Shown: positions 1-6,954, counted from the stretch's first letter. The stretch: DNA of 11,240 bases from Nitrospinae bacterium CG11_big_fil_rev_8_21_14_0_20_56_8 (GCA_002796165.1 PCWF01000083.1:1-11240), one strand, 5' to 3'. Notes: generated by a model not told the origin, from the letters alone. Numbers and translations: made by a program.

Positions 1-1764
1 GTGGGCGATTCCCGCGGCAAGGGTGCCGAGGCCGGAAAGTTTTTCCGCCATCATCAGTTGTTCCTGAAGACCTTTCTGCTCGGTGATTTCCTGCAACAGG
101 AGCCCCACCCGGCGTTTTTCGTCTGCCTTGATGGCAACATCGAAAAACCGGTAGGCGAAGTGCCGCCCTCCGAACGTCACCGTATATTTATTTTCCAGCG
201 AGGCATCCTGTGCCTGTGGAGCCAGAGGATCCCGGGCTTGGTAGGCGGAGGGGGGTGGGTTGTAAGAGATATGGTGGGTTAACCCCTCCACAAAATTTTG
301 CAATTCCCCGGCGAGGGTGGCCCATGTGGCTTTGTAATCGGGAGCGAGGGCTTCGAGGCTCTTGCCCAGCACCGTTTTTTCAGGAACACCGGCGAGTTTT
401 TCGAATGCCGCGTTGGCGAACTCGATTTTCAAGTCCTCCCCCAGGATCAGAATGATATCCGGAACGCTCATCAGAATACTGTCCGTATATTCTTTGAGGA
501 ACATCACCTCGCGGGTCTTCTCCCGGACCTTTTCCTCCAGGTCGGAGAAAGAGAGGCGGATCATGTTGTACATCGTGTTGATCTCTTTGGCCAGGGATTC
601 AATTTCGTCCCCGGTGGAGATGGTGAGAGGCTGTATCTCCTTCCCCTTGCCGATGGCGGCGGCGGTACGCTGGACGAGCCGGATCGGTTTGACGATGCGG
701 TCCGAGGCGAACGATCCCATAAGGATGATCAGGAGAATCGAGACCAGTCCCGCCGCCGAGATCCACAAAAACAGCTTTTGCGTGGAGGCGAACAACTCCT
801 CCGACGATTGCCATGCGAAGGTATACCATTCCCCATTCGTGGACGCCCGCGTAATCTGGTTGGTTTGCAGAAGAGGGGCAAATCCGATGATGGACAATTC
901 CTGGCTTCCATCGTGCCCGTTTCCCTGAGTTTCCACCCAGGCCGCTTTCGGGCCGGTGACCGCGTGAACCAGCTCCGGATCGGAGAGTTGGAACCCGGTG
1001 GGCAGGATGGGGCAATCGATTACGACTCCTTTCGCGTTGATCAGCATGACATGGCCCGTTTCCCCGAATATGATTGGTTCGATCGAAGCGGAAAAAAAGG
1101 CTTTCGCCGCGAACAATCGATGAAACACTCCAATCACTTCCTTGCTGGAATGGCGGATGGGGATCGCGATTTCGATGATGTATTCTTCCAGCTTAGGGTC
1201 CCGGTGGAGTTTGCCGATGTAAAAATTGCTCTCTCCGCCGATGGCTTTTTTCCAAATCGAGTTTTGGTGATTGAAAAACTCTGGATAATGGTCCACCGAG
1301 GCGACCAGAACCCCTTTCCGGTCCGTAACGAAAATAGCCCGGGTTGCCGGGTTGGAGGTCCCTTGTCCGGAGTGGAAACTGCGGAGGACCCGGTTCGCCG
1401 AATTGGTCAGGATGCGGGATTCGGCATTTTGGGAGCCTTCCCAAAGCTGGCGGGCTTCCTCGATATCCGGGGGCAGGTGATCCAGTTCGATGTTTTCAAA
1501 TCCCCGGTTGTGCTCGTTGACCGTGAGCACCAGGGTGGGATGCGAAGCCATGCGCTGATTGCGAAGCAACTCTTCCCGGACGATGAAATCGATTTTCGAT
1601 GCGGTTTCGTAGGCCAGGGCCTGGAAACTGGAGCCGATGACCCCCATGAGGGATTTGGTTCCCTGAACGTAAGAGATCCCCATCGCCAAAAGCAACGGCA
1701 GGGTTCCCACGAGGATCATGGTCCGAATGAGTTTGCTTTTGAGTCCGGCGCGTTTCGCAGGCAT
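1..1764 (-). CDS. Membrane sensor histidine kinase (Cache-HAMP-PAS-HisKA), partial
   Basis: This gene reads from an ATG at 1764 down through position 1 with no stop, giving 588 codons; the C-terminal part lies outside the window. I translated it from the reverse complement. The protein has a basic N-terminus (MPAKRAGLKSKLIRT), a first membrane helix at about residues 15-33, and a periplasmic region of about 295 residues. That region resembles a double Cache sensor, with a distal core near 143 (AIFVTDRKG) and a proximal core near 234 (GETGHVMLIN). A second helix follows at about 331-350, then a HAMP-like segment at about 352-403, a short coiled coil, a PAS domain from about 427, and a HisKA H-box (EKLSGLGTLAAGIAH). 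The phospho-acceptor His588 is the last codon visible, at bases 3-1. The H-box wording resembles NtrB-like and PAS-linked kinases. By family it would autophosphorylate in response to an extracytoplasmic ligand; the ligand cannot be told. An in-frame TGA lies just upstream of the ATG, so no longer start exists, but no clear Shine-Dalgarno is visible. It is divergent from the receiver gene at 2091, a possible partner. Confidence 0.88.
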   Translation of the reverse strand, partial: MPAKRAGLKSKLIRTMILVGTLPLLLAMGISYVQGTKSLMGVIGSSFQALAYETASKIDFIVREELLRNQRMASHPTLVLTVNEHNRGFENIELDHLPPDIEEARQLWEGSQNAESRILTNSANRVLRSFHSGQGTSNPATRAIFVTDRKGVLVASVDHYPEFFNHQNSIWKKAIGGESNFYIGKLHRDPKLEEYIIEIAIPIRHSSKEVIGVFHRLFAAKAFFSASIEPIIFGETGHVMLINAKGVVIDCPILPTGFQLSDPELVHAVTGPKAAWVETQGNGHDGSQELSIIGFAPLLQTNQITRASTNGEWYTFAWQSSEELFASTQKLFLWISAAGLVSILLIILMGSFASDRIVKPIRLVQRTAAAIGKGKEIQPLTISTGDEIESLAKEINTMYNMIRLSFSDLEEKVREKTREVMFLKEYTDSILMSVPDIILILGEDLKIEFANAAFEKLAGVPEKTVLGKSLEALAPDYKATWATLAGELQNFVEGLTHHISYNPPPSAYQARDPLAPQAQDASLENKYTVTFGGRHFAYRFFDVAIKADEKRRVGLLLQEITEQKGLQEQLMMAEKLSGLGTLAAGIAH

Positions 1765-2090
1765 TCTAGAAGGTTTTAAAACTCAAATAGTTGGGGGTGC
1801 CTCCGGGATGCCCGTCGTGCCCCTTTTCTCCCCGGCAAAACGGCGCTGAATCCGGCGTGAGAAAGGGAGTTTTTAATTCTTGACTAAGGCTTTTTCATAA
1901 AGTAGATTTAACGAGCCCGGACGAAAGAACAACAACGCATTTCCCGAAATTTAATTATACCTCCAATTTTTCTTAAATGCCCCATCAAGATTGCGGGCTG
2001 GAAGACGGCATTCTTTTTACCCCTGCGAGAGGGGGAGTGTCGGAAAAACAAGGGGTTTGAAAAGGACATAACTATCACAAGGAGACAGGC
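1765..2090. other. Divergent intergenic region, kinase / receiver
   Basis: This stretch of about 326 bases separates the divergent kinase and receiver genes. I see no credible protein gene in it. It becomes AT-rich from about 1870 to 1975, where the receiver promoter candidate lies. A small hairpin (CCCCT, 5-base loop, AGGGG) occurs at about 2020-2035, and the receiver's Shine-Dalgarno (AAGGAGA) lies just upstream of 2091. I found no convincing promoter for the kinase on the minus strand. Confidence 0.5.
1880..1908 (+). promoter_or_regulatory. Candidate sigma-70-type promoter for the receiver gene
   Basis: A -35-like TTGACT at 1880-1885 (5 of 6 to TTGACA) is followed, after exactly 17 bases, by a -10-like TAGATT at 1903-1908 (4 of 6 to TATAAT), in an AT-rich stretch. 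Transcription would start near 1914 and leave a leader of about 175 bases before the receiver start codon. This is read by eye. The -35 box and spacing are good and the -10 box is moderate. Confidence 0.45.
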
Positions 2091-2486
2091 ATGGCCAAAG
2101 GGAAGATTTTAGTCGTTGATGACGAGCAGGATGTTAGAGACGTGATCAAGCTTCATCTCGAATCGGAAGGATTTAACATTCTGACGGCAGAAAATGGGGA
2201 GGAAGCGATCAAGACTCTTAAGGGTAGCGATAACATGGTCAATGTTGGTGTCATTCTTTGTGACATCCGGATGCCCAAAGTTAACGGCGTTGAATGTATC
2301 GATTATCTGAAGCAGCAGGCTCCGGGAATTCCGGTTGTGGTGGTTACGGGTTATCCCGATGCTGAAATGGCCGCGGATCTTCTCAAGAAGGGTGTAAAAG
2401 ACTATCTGGTTAAACCCGTGGAAAAAAGCAAGCTCGTGGGCGTGGTTAAGAAACTCGTCGCCGCCGGAAAAGATATCGAGCTGTAA
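2091..2486 (+). CDS. Single-domain response regulator (CheY-like receiver)
   Basis: This 131-residue protein is a receiver domain and nothing more. The acidic pair is Asp10-Asp11 (ILVVDDE), the phospho-acceptor is Asp58 (CDIRMP), the switch threonine is Thr86 (VVVVTGYPD) and the conserved lysine is Lys108 (YLVKPVEK). All key residues for phosphotransfer are present. There is no DNA-binding or enzymatic output domain, so by family it would act through protein-protein contacts or as a phosphorelay intermediate. The start ATG is preceded by AAGGAGA at good spacing. It is divergent from the Cache-PAS histidine kinase, which makes that kinase a plausible but unproven partner. The gene appears somewhat less GC-rich than its neighbours, with many GTT, CTT and GGT codons; I judged this by eye. 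It ends in a strong intrinsic terminator, so it is probably a single-gene transcript. Confidence 0.93.
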   Translation: MAKGKILVVDDEQDVRDVIKLHLESEGFNILTAENGEEAIKTLKGSDNMVNVGVILCDIRMPKVNGVECIDYLKQQAPGIPVVVVTGYPDAEMAADLLKKGVKDYLVKPVEKSKLVGVVKKLVAAGKDIEL

Positions 2487-2497
2487 GCATCTTTTTT

Positions 2498-2513
2498 GCC
2501 GGATGGTTCCGGC
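2498..2513 (+). other. Short hairpin downstream of the receiver gene
   Basis: The sequence GCCGGA-TGGT-TCCGGC is a perfect 6-bp stem with a 4-base loop, 12 bases after the receiver stop codon. It is followed by GACCC and then TTTT, so it could be a weak first terminator or a 3'-end stabilising stem placed before the strong terminator at 2544. Confidence 0.4.
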
Positions 2514-2543
2514 GACCCTTTTCCCCTGTAAGTCGATTACCCG

Positions 2544-2579
2544 GGCTTTGCAGTCTTCAGGATTGCAAAGCCTTTTTTT
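2544..2579 (+). terminator. Intrinsic terminator of the receiver gene
   Basis: A perfect 9-bp stem, GGCTTTGCA (2544-2552) with TGCAAAGCC (2564-2572), encloses an 11-base loop and is followed directly by seven T residues (2573-2579). This is a classic Rho-independent terminator on the plus strand, placed 57 bases after the receiver stop. It ends only 25 bases before the P-II start codon, so the P-II promoter must overlap it or the P-II gene depends on readthrough. Confidence 0.88.
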
Positions 2580-2584
2580 ATGAT
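2556..2584 (+). promoter_or_regulatory. Weak promoter candidate for the P-II gene, overlapping the terminator
   Basis: A TATGAT at 2579-2584 matches the -10 consensus at 5 of 6 positions. A poor -35 candidate (TTCAGG, 3 of 6) lies 17 bases upstream inside the terminator loop and arm. It is proposed mainly because very little space remains between the terminator and the P-II gene. Confidence 0.25.
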
Positions 2585-2604
2585 CTCGAAACGGAATGTT
2601 TCAT

Positions 2605-2946
2605 ATGATGAAAATGATCAAATGCTATATCCGCTATGAAATGCTGGAAGAAGTCCGGGAAAAACTCTTCGACCTCGGAGTCCCCGGTCTTTCCGTTTCC
2701 GACGCCAAGGGAATCGGAAAACCCATGAGCCAGTTGAAAGCAAGCCCCGACACCAAGATTCCCCAGTTTCTTCCCCGCGCGGAGATCACCATCGTGCTGG
2801 AAAACGAAGCGGTTCCGGAGGTGGTCGATATATTGATAAAAACCGTCCGGACCGGGAAACTGGGAGACGGCAAAATTTTTATCCTTCCCGTGGAAGAAGC
2901 GATCCGCGTGCGCACGGGGGAGCGAGGCAAGCAGGCGCTCTATTAA
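2605..2946 (+). CDS. P-II family signalling protein with non-canonical T-loop
   Basis: The protein has about 113 residues, the usual P-II length, and aligns with GlnB/GlnK throughout. The B-loop signature is intact (TGKLGDGKIF), as is the C-loop (IRVRTGE), so nucleotide binding in the trimer clefts is likely. The T-loop differs: after the conserved KGIGK the sequence continues PMSQLKASPDTKIPQFLPR. The glutamine equivalent to GlnB Gln39, used in Mg-ATP/2-oxoglutarate binding, is replaced by Pro; there is no tyrosine equivalent to Tyr51, the uridylylation site; and Lys58 is Arg. The loop appears about one residue shorter. Classical uridylylation and 2-oxoglutarate sensing are therefore doubtful. 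I chose the ATG at 2605 because a GGA at 2593-2595 lies 9 bases upstream; ATGs at 2596 and 2608 are alternatives, and 2608 gives the family-like start MKMIKCYIR. It is followed by yggS and proC on the same strand, 48 bases from yggS. Confidence 0.85.
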   Translation: MMKMIKCYIRYEMLEEVREKLFDLGVPGLSVSDAKGIGKPMSQLKASPDTKIPQFLPRAEITIVLENEAVPEVVDILIKTVRTGKLGDGKIFILPVEEAIRVRTGERGKQALY

Positions 2947-2994
2947 CGTGCACCCGGGTGTCCATGCGGTGCAATTCCCCGGCCCCGAGTATTC

Positions 2995-3687
2995 TTGATA
3001 GCTGAAAACCTTCAAATCGTAAACGCGAAAATCGCCGAAGCCGCCCGGAAATCCGGCCGCGATCCCGGACGGATCGGTCTGATTGCCGTGACCAAGACCG
3101 TGCCGGTGGACCGGATCCGCGAGGCCATGCAGGCCGGGCTCGCCTGTTTCGGGGAGAACAAGATCCAGGAGGCGAAGGCAAAAATCGAGATCCTGGGGCG
3201 AACAGCCTGCCGCTGGCACTTTATCGGGCATCTGCAGAAGAACAAGGTCAAATTCCTGTTTGATCGGTTCGACCTGGTTCACTCGGTCGACGGTTTTGAA
3301 CTGGCGGAAGCCATCCACGCCCAGAGCCTGGAACGCCGTTGGGTGATGCCCATTCTGATCCAGGTCAACATTTCCGGAGAACGTTCGAAGTCCGGAGTGG
3401 ACCCCGCGCAATTGCAGGAATTGCTGGTGCGGGTGGCCCCCTTGCCGGGGATCCAGGTCCGGGGACTGATGGCCCTGCCGCCGATGGACCCGGACCCGGA
3501 GCGATCCCGGCCCTATTTTTCCCGGCTCCGCGAACTGCGCGACGGATGTGCTAAAATGGGCATTGATAACATCCGCCTGGACGATTTGTCGATGGGGATG
3601 TCAAACGATTATCCGGTGGCGATCGAAGAAGGCGCCACCCTGGTCCGCGTGGGGTCCGCCCTGTTTGGGCCGCGTCCCCGGCCTTGA
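2995..3687 (+). CDS. yggS: YggS/PLPBP family pyridoxal-phosphate homeostasis protein
   Basis: This 230-residue protein covers the whole length of the PLP-binding YggS/PROSC/PipY family. The PLP lysine is probably Lys34 in IAVTKTVP. Other family blocks follow in order: FGENKIQE (from 52), WHFIGHLQKNK (from 74), HSVDG, QVNISGE, RGLMALPP and the C-terminal SMGMSNDYPVAIEEG, then VRVGSALFG, which holds the phosphate-binding end. The family has no known catalytic activity; it binds PLP and affects vitamin B6 and amino/keto-acid balance in the cytoplasm. The start is a TTG with a weak upstream GAG. It is the only ordinary start codon before the conserved N-terminus, and the sequence upstream is open but does not look like the family. 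It lies 27 bases before proC, an association that is very common in bacteria, and follows the P-II gene. Confidence 0.93.
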   Translation: MIAENLQIVNAKIAEAARKSGRDPGRIGLIAVTKTVPVDRIREAMQAGLACFGENKIQEAKAKIEILGRTACRWHFIGHLQKNKVKFLFDRFDLVHSVDGFELAEAIHAQSLERRWVMPILIQVNISGERSKSGVDPAQLQELLVRVAPLPGIQVRGLMALPPMDPDPERSRPYFSRLRELRDGCAKMGIDNIRLDDLSMGMSNDYPVAIEEGATLVRVGSALFGPRPRP

Positions 3688-3714
3688 ACGTCAAATTCAA
3701 TAAGGGAGAACCGC

Positions 3715-4593
3715 GTGCTTACGAGCAAAAAACTGGGATTCATCGGTGGTGGGAACATGGCCGAAGCCATGATCAAGGGTCTTCTCTCCGCTTCGTTCCT
3801 CGACTCCAAAAGCATCCTCGCGTCCGATACCAATCCCGGCCGGCTGGAATGGTTGCATTCCCAATATAAGATCAAGACCACCGCCAGCAACCGGGAAGTG
3901 GTGGAAAAATGCGACATCATCGTGCTGGCCGTCAAGCCCCAGGTGATGAAGAAGATGCTGGAAGAATTCGGCGGGCTGGATTTTTCCGCCAAGCTCTTTG
4001 TCTCCGTGGCGGCGGGAACGCCCATCGACGCGATCGAGAAAACCCTTCGCGGAGGGGACAACCGGCCGGTTCACGTGGTGCGGACGATGCCCAACACCCC
4101 GGCGCTGGTGCAGGCCGCGGTGACCGCCATCGCCCCCGGATCCGACGTTTCAAAAAACGATATCCGGATTGCCCATCGGTTGTTTGAAGCCGTGGGGAAA
4201 ACCGTGGACGTGGAAGAAATCCATCTCGATGCCGTGACCGGTCTGAGCGGGAGCGGTCCCGCCTATATCTTCATGATCATCGAGGCCCTGTCCGATGCCG
4301 GGGTCAAAATGGGTCTTTCACGCGCGGTTTCCAATGCGCTCACCCTCCAAACGGTTCTGGGAGCGGCGAAGCTGGCTCAGGAAAGCGGGAAACATCCCGG
4401 CGAATTGAAGGACATGGTGACCTCCCCCGGAGGAACGACCATTGCCGCCCTGCACACCCTGGAAGCGGGCGGATTGCGCACCACCCTGATGGACGCGGTG
4501 GAGGAAGCCACCTTGCGCTCCATTGCCCTGGGCAAAATCTCCAGGAAAAATGAGGATGAAATAAAGCCCGAGACCGAGCCGGAAGGGAACTGA
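3715..4593 (+). CDS. proC: Pyrroline-5-carboxylate reductase
   Basis: This 292-residue protein catalyses the last step of proline synthesis, the NAD(P)H-dependent reduction of 1-pyrroline-5-carboxylate. The N-terminal Rossmann fold shows the dinucleotide loop FIGGGNMAEAMIKG (from residue 9) and the family block VLAVKPQ. The C-terminal dimerisation and catalytic half has RTMPNTPA, LSGSGPAYIF (177-186) and the family signature MVTSPGGTTIAALHTLE (234-250). The length is slightly above the usual 270 or so because of a charged C-terminal tail. The start is GTG with an excellent AAGGGAG Shine-Dalgarno six bases upstream. It follows yggS closely and is probably co-transcribed with it. It is convergent with the small membrane protein gene, whose stop codon lies about 38 bases away. 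Confidence 0.97.
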   Translation: MLTSKKLGFIGGGNMAEAMIKGLLSASFLDSKSILASDTNPGRLEWLHSQYKIKTTASNREVVEKCDIIVLAVKPQVMKKMLEEFGGLDFSAKLFVSVAAGTPIDAIEKTLRGGDNRPVHVVRTMPNTPALVQAAVTAIAPGSDVSKNDIRIAHRLFEAVGKTVDVEEIHLDAVTGLSGSGPAYIFMIIEALSDAGVKMGLSRAVSNALTLQTVLGAAKLAQESGKHPGELKDMVTSPGGTTIAALHTLEAGGLRTTLMDAVEEATLRSIALGKISRKNEDEIKPETEPEGN

Positions 4594-4621
4594 AGAGGCG
4601 GGGACAGGGTGAAGGAATTGC

Positions 4622-4641
4622 GGCGGGGAGGCTACCTCGCC
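4622..4641 (+). terminator. Possible weak terminator between proC and the convergent small gene
   Basis: GGCG...AGG, a 3-base loop, then CCTCGCC forms an imperfect GC-rich stem with a three-G bulge. It is followed by TTGAACTTTT, which has an interrupted T tract. It sits where two convergent genes end and overlaps the small gene's last codons. The structure is far less convincing than the terminator at 2544. Confidence 0.22.
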
Positions 4642-4865
4642 TTGAACTTTTGATACTCGCCCACGCCGATGATGATGAAACCGATCACCAGGATCCAGGT
4701 GGGATGGAGAACGTGTTCCGGGATCTGGAAATAAAGAAACAGCATCACCAGCACCCCGAACATCGTGATGATCATGCCCCAGTAAGAAATCTCCATTCCT
4801 TTGATGAACCGATCCGGATCTTTCAACTCCCTGCGCATCTGCGGGTGCAACTCGATTTTAAACAT
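4632..4865 (-). CDS. Small two-helix membrane protein of unknown function
   Basis: This 77-residue protein starts with an amphipathic, charged N-terminal third (MFKIELHPQMRRELKDPDRF). Two hydrophobic segments follow, at about 29-46 (around YWGMIITMFGVLVMLFLY) and 56-71 (around TWILVIGFIIIGVGEY), and the tail is short and basic (QKFKAR). It therefore looks like an inner-membrane hairpin with both ends probably in the cytoplasm. A GAGGA Shine-Dalgarno lies six bases before the ATG, which supports translation. It lies 98 bases downstream of larE on the same strand and may be the last gene of a moaA-larE transcript. I do not recognise the family, and no enzymatic motif is visible. Confidence 0.78.
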   Translation of the reverse strand: MFKIELHPQMRRELKDPDRFIKGMEISYWGMIITMFGVLVMLFLYFQIPEHVLHPTWILVIGFIIIGVGEYQKFKAR

Positions 4866-4963
4866 AACGGATCCTCAAAAACGGGTCTAAGGCCATGAGC
4901 TTTCCCCTTGGAAGCGGGGATAGTCGAATGGCCCCATCAAAAAACCGGAATGAAGGAAAGACC

Positions 4964-5869
4964 TCATCCGGAAGGTTCCCCTTTCTTCCCGGGAGTGGAA
5001 GAAGATGGGGAGGATTCCTTCGTCGGGGACATGGCGGCGCCGATGGCCTCATTCAGCCGTCCCGAGCGAAACCCTTCCACGTCCAGCGTCACATACTTGA
5101 ATCCCAGTTCCTTGAATCGGCGTTCCACCGTTTGCGGGATGGATCCCGTGAAGAAACGTGGAATTTCCTCCTGCGCTAATTCGATCCGGGCGATATCCCC
5201 GTGATGGCGAACACGCAACTGGCTGAATCCGAGTTCGAGAAGCAGATCCTCGGCCCGTTCAATGGCTTCCAGTTTTTCCATGGTAATGCTCTCACCATAA
5301 GGAACCCTCGACGAGAGGCAGGGATTGGCCGGTTTTTCCCAGTTGGAGAGCCCCCATTCCCGCGCGAGATTGCGCACGTCTTCCTTGGTGAACCCGGCCT
5401 CAGCCAGGGGGCAGGCCACCCCCGCTTCGCGGGCGGCCGCGATGCCGGGCCGATAGTCGCCCAGGTCGTCGAGGATGATGCCGTTCACCACCCGGTGGAT
5501 GCCTCGGTCCTTCGCCACCGCGTTGAGCTTCGAATACAACTCCGACTTGCAATGGTAACACCGGTTGACGGAGTTTTTGAGATAGTCGGGGGAGGAGGTT
5601 TCGGCGGTTAAGATCACGAGGTGTTCCACCCCCATAACCTTCGCGAGACGCCGTGCCAGGTCCAGTTCCCGCTGGGCCAGGCTCTCCGATTCGGCGGTGA
5701 CGGCGAGCACCTGGTCCTTCAGCGCCCGTTGGGCCGCGGCGAGAACGACGGTGCTGTCCACCCCGCCCGAAAACGCAACCAGGACGCTTCCCATCCCCTT
5801 CAGGTTATTTTCGAGCGCGGCTATTTTGGAATTGAGGGACACGGGGCACGTCTGCAAAGAAAAAGGCAA
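4964..5869 (-). CDS. larE: LarE-type ATP-dependent sulfur transferase (PP-loop)
   Basis: This 301-residue protein belongs to the LarE (PP-loop pyrophosphatase) family. In the lactate racemase pathway LarE adenylates the carboxylates of pyridinium-3,5-biscarboxylic acid mononucleotide and inserts sulfur on the way to the nickel-pincer cofactor. The PP-loop SGGVDST lies at 34-40. Three cysteines are notable: Cys104 and Cys107 in NRCYHCKSELY, and Cys184 in NPCLSSRVPYGE, which corresponds to the sacrificial cysteine region of Lactobacillus plantarum LarE. Members with three cysteines, such as the Thermotoga protein, are reported to carry an iron-sulfur cluster and work without self-sacrifice, so that mode is possible here. 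The start is TTG, supported by AAGGA nine bases upstream. The C-terminal 25 or so residues are a Ser/Pro/Lys-rich tail. It lies 56 bases after moaA. No larA, larB or larC is in the window, so its true substrate is open. Confidence 0.9.
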   Translation of the reverse strand: MPFSLQTCPVSLNSKIAALENNLKGMGSVLVAFSGGVDSTVVLAAAQRALKDQVLAVTAESESLAQRELDLARRLAKVMGVEHLVILTAETSSPDYLKNSVNRCYHCKSELYSKLNAVAKDRGIHRVVNGIILDDLGDYRPGIAAAREAGVACPLAEAGFTKEDVRNLAREWGLSNWEKPANPCLSSRVPYGESITMEKLEAIERAEDLLLELGFSQLRVRHHGDIARIELAQEEIPRFFTGSIPQTVERRFKELGFKYVTLDVEGFRSGRLNEAIGAAMSPTKESSPSSSTPGKKGEPSG

Positions 5870-5925
5870 AAAGCGGGATCCTTCCGATCGGTCCCGCCAT
5901 TTGCCCTGAGGTAAAATTCCGTGAA

Positions 5926-6954
5926 TCAGCCGCCGATGGCGTGCATGGCCCGCTCGGGGCGTTCGAAGGAATCGAGATTGATTTTATGGCCCGGCTCCTT
6001 GATCCAAACCGCCGCCGCAATGGCATCCTCGATTTCCGGATCGGAGGCACCGCCCCGAATCAAAGCTTTCAAATCCGTTTCCGAAGTGGAAAAGAGGCAG
6101 GTCCGCAATTTGCCGTCGGCGGTCATGCGGATCCGGTTGCAATGGTCGCAGAAGGGGTTGCTCACCGCGGTGATAATGCCGATTTTTCCTTTTCCATCCA
6201 CGAAATCGTATTCGCTGGCCGGTCCGATTTCCCGGGAATTGTCGATCGGGACCAGATCGTATTTCTTCTGGATCAACTCCACGATCTCGTGGCCGAATAA
6301 AACCTTGTCCCGTTCCCATATCTTGTCCGCGTCGAGCGGCATGAACTCGATGAACCGCATTTCGAATCCTTGCGAACGGCCCATGTCGATGAGACTCATG
6401 ATCTCCGATTCCGAGAAATTCCGCATGGCAACCGCATTGATCTTGATGGAGGTGAACCCGACTTCCCGAGCCCGGGCCAGGCCGGCGAGGACTTCCTTCA
6501 GGCAATCCTTCCGGTTGACGTCCCGGAACTTTTCGGGATTCAGCGCATCGAGGCTGACATTGAGCCGCTTGAGTCCCGCATCGTAGAGGTCCTTGGCCTG
6601 GTCCTTCAGGAAAAAGGCGTTGGTGGTCATCGCCAGGTCGTCGATCCCCGGCACTCCCCTGAGCATGCGCACCAGAACCGGGAGTTCTTTTCTCATGAGT
6701 GGTTCGCCGCCGGTCAGCCGAAGCCGGCGGATGCCCATGGCCGATACCACCCCGACAACCCGGGTGATCTCTTCGAACGTGAGCAGTTTGCTCCGCTCCA
6801 TGAACTCCACATTGTGCTCCGGCATGCAATAGGTGCATCGGAAGTTACACCGGTCGGTGACTGAAATGCGCAAATTGACGATCGTCCGCCCCATGCCATC
6901 GACCAGTTTTCGACGGTTCGGTTGAATTGCAGAATCGGTATTATTGGCGCTCAT
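5926..6954 (-). CDS. moaA: GTP 3',8-cyclase MoaA (radical SAM)
   Basis: This 342-residue radical SAM enzyme converts GTP to 3',8-cyclo-GTP, the first step of molybdopterin synthesis, together with MoaC. The SAM cluster motif is CNFRCTYC (Cys36, Cys40, Cys43) and the SAM-binding block is TGGEPLMRKEL. The second, substrate-binding cluster uses Cys269, Cys272 (FCDHCNRIRMTADG) and Cys286 (RTCLF). The protein ends in Gly-Gly, the C-terminal tail needed for MoaA activity. All functional landmarks are present. A TTG at 6963 would add three residues, but AAAGGG lies nine bases before the ATG at 6954 and directly abuts the TTG, so I take the ATG. It is the first gene of a minus-strand cluster with larE and the small membrane protein, and is divergent from the suf cluster. 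Other moa genes are not in the window. Confidence 0.96.
   Translation of the reverse strand: MSANNTDSAIQPNRRKLVDGMGRTIVNLRISVTDRCNFRCTYCMPEHNVEFMERSKLLTFEEITRVVGVVSAMGIRRLRLTGGEPLMRKELPVLVRMLRGVPGIDDLAMTTNAFFLKDQAKDLYDAGLKRLNVSLDALNPEKFRDVNRKDCLKEVLAGLARAREVGFTSIKINAVAMRNFSESEIMSLIDMGRSQGFEMRFIEFMPLDADKIWERDKVLFGHEIVELIQKKYDLVPIDNSREIGPASEYDFVDGKGKIGIITAVSNPFCDHCNRIRMTADGKLRTCLFSTSETDLKALIRGGASDPEIEDAIAAAVWIKEPGHKINLDSFERPERAMHAIGG

Noticed and set aside
298..1779. Long plus-strand open frame (493 codons) opposite the histidine kinase
   Set aside because: The minus strand in the same span encodes a full Cache-HAMP-PAS-HisKA architecture with recognisable motifs. The plus-strand translation shows no family features and is an antisense shadow.
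2520..2600. Sigma-54 promoter upstream of the P-II gene, as often found for glnK
   Set aside because: No TGGCAC-N5-TTGC-like pair with the right GG/GC spacing is present in the short gap.
2578..3411. Minus-strand open frame across the P-II and yggS genes
   Set aside because: Both plus-strand genes have complete family signatures. The antisense frame has no ribosome binding site or domain.
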